The position numbers were made by a program, and so were the translations under genes. A DNA stretch of 37,306 bases from Schoenoplectus triqueter (Eukaryota; Streptophyta; Magnoliopsida; Poales; Cyperaceae), in assembly GCA_964058805.1 (NCBI GenBank), contig CAXKVV010001484.1:1-37306 (forward strand), in the 5' to 3' direction. The notes under the pieces were generated by a model. That model searched no databases. It saw only the letters and a program-made list of their open reading frames with translations, and was not told where the DNA came from. Of this stretch, positions 32,801-37,306 are shown piece after piece; positions within the stretch are counted from its first letter, which is position 1, and every line of letters begins with the position of its first letter.

Positions 32801-33781
32801 CAATGGTCCTTTTGTCTTTTGTCGTGGTTTGTCCCATCCTCTGGTTGGTCAACAATATGCTTGTTTCAGTTTGTTTGCGCTTCATTTTGATTCCATGATT
32901 TTGCTATTATTTTGGATAATGTGCATCATTAAAAAAGAAATGGCACTGAAACAGTGTATTTATGTTTGTTCTTAAATTGAAAGATGCTATTGTATTCTAT
33001 TGTGAATGCTGGTAAACAAAGTGAATGAATGACCACCTTTTGAATCCACTAGATTTGCTTGTTTTCTCCTTCCATACTTCAGGTTCTGTGCTGTAATTGT
33101 TCTCTCTTTTATTTTGGTAGGCTGTCAAGAAGCTTGGTCTTTGGGGGCTCTTCACACGTGGACTTCCCCTCCGTATTGTTATGATTGGTACTCTTACTGG
33201 TGCCCAGTGGGGTATTTATGATGCTTTCAAAGTCATGGTTGGCCTGTAAGTGCCTTTTTTAATCCTCTCATTTAACAGTTATTGCTATTTTGTTAATTAA
33301 CTCTGATGAGTTTACTATACAAAAACTCATCTTACAGTAAATCCTTGCATGCAATTTAAGCCCATAATTTGGGAATGACTTGGTGAGAAGTTCTAAAAAC
33401 CACTAGTTCTTACCCACACATGTAACCTTGACACAGATACATGTAACACTAGTTGTACTTTTTGATAAATTAATCCATCACTGTGAAGTTGTGTTGGAAT
33501 GAGTGATATAATTTGTATCTAAATGTAAGATAAGTGGTCATCTACTAGTCAAAAGTTGGATTAGGTTAGCAGCTCAAACATATTTGAACTAAATTTGCAA
33601 AGACATACTTGAACTACCAACACGTGGACTTCCCCTCCGTATTTGCAAAGACATACTTGAACTACCAACACTGTGTATGCCTGATAATTATATTTTACCT
33701 CTTTTTTGTTCCAGGCCAACAACAGGTGGAGTGACACCTGCTCCAGCAGCAGCTACAGAGGTTGCCCCTGCCAGTGCTTAA
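29864..33781 (+). CDS. PHT3;1: Mitochondrial phosphate carrier (PHT3;1 / MPT3 type)
   Basis: Six exons (29864-30145, 30573-30934, 31039-31082, 32416-32630, 33121-33245, 33715-33781), all with GT-AG introns, join to 1095 nt coding 364 residues with TAA at 33779. The protein is an inner-membrane carrier importing phosphate for ATP synthesis. After an N-terminal presequence-like segment ([11 protein letters not shown], residues 11-21) come three mitochondrial-carrier repeats. Their signatures are PLDLVK (85-90), PFEAVK (182-187) and HPADNLV (282-288); the third lacks the usual basic residue, as in other phosphate carriers. Blocks such as [18 protein letters not shown] and [17 protein letters not shown] are near-identical to Arabidopsis PHT3;1 as I remember it. 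Length and exon phases fit the family, and no lesion is seen. Intron 3 is long (1333 bp) and contains an internal duplication; intron 5 carries a copied piece of exon 5. The orthologue number (3;1 rather than 3;2) is less certain. Confidence 0.96.
31285..31957 (+). repeat. Diverged direct duplication inside carrier intron 3
   Basis: Copy A (31285-31407) and copy B (31836-31957) share GCACATAGTTC, TCTTG, AGATTTTATGTGTGCA, CTCTGCTTG-like sequence and ACTCCAATGAAGTGGC in the same order. They lie about 550 bp apart in the same orientation, wholly within the intron. No coding or known mobile signature. Confidence 0.65.
33594..33671 (+). repeat. Exon-derived templated insertion within a 30-bp duplication (carrier intron 5)
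   Basis: A 30-nt sequence starting TTTGCAAAGACATACTTG occurs at 33594-33623 and again at 33642-33671. Between and slightly overlapping them, 33620-33643 is an exact 24-nt copy of carrier exon 5 (33154-33177; begins ACACGTGGACTTCC, ends CCTCCGTATT). Overlaps of a few bases at each edge are microhomology. Confidence 0.92.
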
Positions 33782-34016
33782 TTTCTATATTTCTAGATGA
33801 TGATGATAGATTTCTAGCAATTGATTCTCCATCCTGGATTGGGATGGTTCTTACTTGCGGTAGTTAATATAATTCAAAAGAGTAACTATTTGTTTTATAT
33901 TTTCTTCTCGGAGGGATGTTTTTGTTGTGTATCCCGGGTTTAAGAGAGAAATATACTCGGCTAAGCTGACACTGGCAGTCATTTTGCAGCCCTTGAAGAA
34001 TGTCAGGTTACTACAC

Positions 34017-34022
34017 AATAAA
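34017..34022 (+). terminator. Poly(A) signal of the carrier gene
   Basis: AATAAA stands 236 bp after the stop codon and is followed by a T-rich stretch near 34045-34060. Position and context fit a plant 3' end. Confidence 0.45.
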
Positions 34023-34869
34023 ATTACTGAACAGTGCCATCATTTTTTTTGTTTTTGCTTTGCTTTTATGGAATATTGCATTCATGAAATTCATACCGCT
34101 CACTTTTTGTCAGTTAACAAAAAATATGCTCGATGTTTAACAAGTGGGTGTTGTAGAGTATCACGCTAAAGCTGGTTGGAAACTAGTGCAAACTTCCTTT
34201 AGTTTTGAGCTTTGTGAGATGCACACTAGATATATGAGAACGATCTGAAGGATGGGGATGCAAAGAGGGCAGACCCAAGTCCTTCAAAATTTAGTGGTGC
34301 AACGTGGCCGAGCTAAGATTCTGCAAGAATTAATTCGTTTGCGATGTTTTATAAACAAAAATTAATTATATCTCATGTTCTATAAATATAAATATAAGTA
34401 ATAATTAATATAAAAAATATAACACGGTAATAATTATAATGCAGAATTTTAATTTTTAAATATTATTTGATTGGTTATCAATAAATTGTATGTATAACTT
34501 TTAGAAAAATATACGATATATGATTATACGATCAGGATCCGGATTAGATGAGTTTCAGCAAGCAAAATATAATGAATTAGCCAAATCAATAACTTGAATC
34601 TAATGAAAAACAGTATCGGTTGGGTTTAACGAATTAAATGAGTTAGTTGTATTGTTGAATTGGGTGTTCGAGATCGTGTACTAGTTTGAATTGTGCAGTT
34701 TGTATATGCGTCGAAGAAAACAATTAGTTATCTTTCCAGTGTGTTCATATTTTTGAATAATTCGGGAATTATTTGTGAATTATTCAGATTTGAGCAATTG
34801 ACATATTAATCAATGAATTATATAATAGTACGTGAATTAAACGATTAGTACGCGAATAATTCATGAAGT
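34023..34869. other. A+T-rich intergenic sequence
   Basis: No gene is recognised. Near 34740-34870 the phrase GAATTATTC/TGAATTA recurs, a local low-complexity repeat. Confidence 0.4.
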
Positions 34870-35942
34870 TTAGGTGTGTTGGACTTAACAATTATAAATA
34901 AATCTTTATTAGTTAAATGGATGGTTAGATATAGAGATCCCTCTGTACAGGGACTACAGAAATTAGTTTTAGAAAAAAATATAAGAAAAAAAGATCTTGT
35001 GCAGTTGCCTCTCTATTTTGGAAAGATATTTTGCAATATTCTGATATAGCACAGATAAGAATTAGTTGGATAGCTAATAAGGGCATTGATGTATATTTTT
35101 GGATAGATAGATGTTTAGACAATATTTCCTTAGCAAGTAAATATTCTTATTTGTTTTCTATTTCTAACAATCCACACACTACTGTGTTAGAAATGCTGGC
35201 ACCTAATGTTCTTACACTCTCTTTTAATAGACAAATAGTTGGAATTTTTTATACTGAATGATGTGCTCTCTTACAAGATTTGAGTTCCTTTCAGTTTGAT
35301 TTTTCTTCTGAAGATACTTTGATTCGGAGATAGACTACTCATGGCAAATTTACAATCCACTCTTTGTATCTCTGGTTATTATATGGAGGAGTGAACAATA
35401 CTGAATACAATGTCTTGTGGTCACTTAATATCCTTAAAAAATTAAAATATTTATATGGCTTGTTAAGAGAAATAGAATTTTAACTAAGGTTAATCTAGCA
35501 TAAAAAGGGTGGACTGGGTCTATTACCTGTATGTTTTGTGACAACGATAAAGATACTAATCATTTATTTTTCTCTTGTCCATAGTTACTAAAATTTGGAA
35601 TTGAATAGCATGTTACAATAATTTTACTTTTGCTTGTACTACCATAGCACATCTTTGGGATTTGGATTGTTGTATACCTCTTAAGGATAGATATGTAGTT
35701 GAATTTGTGAGATGTGCATAGCACATCTTTGGGATTTGGATTGTTGTATACCTCTTAAGGATAGATATGTAGTTGAATTTGTGAGATGTGCAGTGCTTTG
35801 GGTTGTGTGGTTAGAGAGAAATAAACTCTGTTTCACTAATCATGTTGGTAAAACAACAACAATGATTGGGTCCCATATTTTAAGCTTAATAAAATACTGG
35901 TGTACTTCCAAAGGTAAAGTCGATTTACTTAATTATCTTTGA
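34870..35942 (+). pseudogene. Decayed 3' end of a LINE ORF2 (zf-RVT region)
   Basis: Plus-strand frames, broken by shifts and stops, read the C-terminal part of a plant non-LTR retrotransposon ORF2. In order: GVLDLTIINKSLLVKWMVRY (34874 on), FWKDILQYSDIAQIRISW, a degenerate stretch with FTIHSLY, then ILTKVNL-stop-KGWTG and CMFCDNDKDTNHLFFSCP at about 35475-35581, which is the zinc-binding zf-RVT motif (C-x2-C ... H-x4-C). After it comes VVWLERNKLCF (to 35942), the usual region following zf-RVT. The reverse transcriptase and endonuclease parts are absent, consistent with 5' truncation. No poly(A) tail or target duplication was found. A 74-bp tandem duplication lies inside. Confidence 0.82.
35644..35791 (+). 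repeat. 74-bp tandem duplication in the LINE remnant
   Basis: 35644-35717 and 35718-35791 are, by eye, identical copies running from ATAGCACATCTTTGGG to GTGAGATGTGC. Identity suggests that the duplication is younger than the decay of the element around it. Confidence 0.9.
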
Positions 35943-37306
35943 TTTCATCTCAGGATGTGGAAGCTCTTATGTAGGTATAAGGGTGCTACTGGACGGGTAC
36001 CAACTCCCGTCCAGCTCAATCCACTAATTATGAGTTAAAGATCATGTCCAAGTCCAAACCATATTTACAAACTTTTGTCTAGTCCAAGTTCAAACCATAT
36101 TTTGTCCACTTTTTATCCATGGTTTGACCACAATTTATTCATATTCTGCTCATATTCTACCCATATTAATACATCAAACTACAGAATACATTCAGTACTT
36201 TAGATTAAAAAATAACATCACCACAAATACAAATTAGTACATGCAAAAGAACGGACACTTAATAATTCAATACACAAATTGTTCATAGACTCATTAGAAA
36301 GAAAAAAAAACTGATTCAAAATGATAATCAGCAAAAACACAACATTAAAGCTAAAATAAATTTTTTTTAAAAACCAGAAGCTATCCCAAATACCAACAAT
36401 TCATAAGAAACCTGTGCCAAAATCAAATAAAATTGGTTAGTTTATTTCAAAAGAACAACACTGTTAGTATATTTAAAATTGTACAAAATGTGTACTAAGA
36501 AACAAGCATTAATATTAACTTGTTAAGTACAAAATGAAAAGTATCATTTATAGGTGTATTATTATGTTAAACTAGAATAAACTAACCAAATTATTATTCA
36601 TTACCTGACTATTATTTTTCAATCTTATAGTCTATGCTTAAAACTGATATGTTATCAAATATTATAAGTGCATCATTTTGTTCCTACATGCAACAAAAAA
36701 AATCTTAGATTTAATTTAGAAAAACACAAAATTTACAGAAAATGTGCAGCAATGAATTGAGCTCATTCCTATAAAAAAACAATAACCAGTAGGTAAATAT
36801 TCTTTGTCATGCAGAACTCATGCTGACATAATCAATCACAGTTAAGTCATTAAATAGATCTAAAAATTATAAATATAACCTTATAAGTTTCTTATATTAA
36901 TAAAATTATCCACGGTTTATTTTGATTAAATAAAAGTAGAGTAATTAAAAATCAGATTTATAATGAATTGACCAATGACTAATAGAACTATAGTAGAGAG
37001 AAAATAGATGGTTACCAGTATTCCTACAAGACTTGAAGTTATTTGTCTAAGACAGCTAACACCATCTGTACATATCCTGAACATCACATAAATATAAAAA
37101 AAGCTGAGAATATTGCATAATTATAAGGAATAAATGAGAAAGATACCTTTAATGAATAAATTCAAATGCTAAAAGGAAAAAAAACGTTGTGAATTCATTG
37201 ACCAGATAGGTGTTCATATTTGAGAGAGTGGGATCAGAATTAATATCCGGTATAACACAATCACAAATTCATAACAACATCTAGTCAGCACTAGACTTCT
37301 TCTAGT
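35943..37306. other. A+T-rich sequence, possible end of a further repeat
   Basis: A perfect 9-bp hairpin, CTGGACGGG (35989-35997) and CCCGTCCAG (36006-36014), is followed by repeated CCAAGTCCAAACCATATTT phrases to about 36130. This resembles one end of a hAT-like MITE, but no matching second end is found in the window. The remaining 1.1 kb is A+T-rich with no gene recognised. Confidence 0.4.

Overview
This window is plant nuclear DNA. It is A+T-rich, its genes are split by short GT-AG introns, and its proteins belong to plant families: a DREB-type AP2/ERF factor, a PHT3 mitochondrial phosphate carrier, a zinc-ribbon plus RING-H2 ubiquitin ligase, a plant glutaredoxin-like protein and a YbaK/ProX-like protein. 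Many small DNA transposons separate the genes. I infer a flowering plant, probably a eudicot, because the AP2 protein matches the Arabidopsis ERF016/ERF017 layout. I cannot name the species.

Layout. 1-5.3 kb: gene-poor, with a long-armed inverted-repeat element and two hAT-like MITEs. 5.5-6.5 kb (minus): a three-exon glutaredoxin-like (DUF836) gene that looks decayed. 6.5-14.9 kb: gene-poor, holding a hAT MITE with a perfect 8-bp target duplication and a diverged tandem array (9.46-11.72 kb) split by a Mutator-like MITE with a perfect 9-bp duplication. 14.99-16.26 kb: a complete non-autonomous CACTA transposon carrying a broken piece of a prefoldin subunit 3 gene. 17.15-17.79 kb (plus): the intron-less ERF gene with TATA box and poly(A) signal. 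17.97-23.0 kb: gene-poor, with another MITE and a ~180-bp-period satellite-like array whose units switch orientation near 20.8 kb.

23.10-23.86 kb (plus): a small three-exon gene keeping the first and last parts of a ProX-like protein with the catalytic middle deleted, but still open. 23.98-25.31 kb: a second CACTA element with many hairpins, one almost perfect 218-bp palindrome and a very G+C-rich repeat block. 25.93-27.13 kb (minus): the two-exon RING-H2 gene. 28.0-29.66 kb: two more hAT-like MITEs. 29.86-33.78 kb (plus): the six-exon phosphate carrier gene, 364 codons, intact. 34.87-35.94 kb: the decayed 3' end of a LINE ORF2. The rest is A+T-rich DNA without a recognisable gene.

The genes do not form a pathway; the carrier, the ligase and the ERF are independent and look functional. 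The interest lies in gene fragments changed by transposons and repair: a prefoldin fragment captured by CACTA, an internally deleted ProX-like gene beside a hairpin-rich CACTA, and a 24-nt copy of a carrier exon pasted into the next intron. No genuine CRISPR, tRNA or rRNA feature was found.
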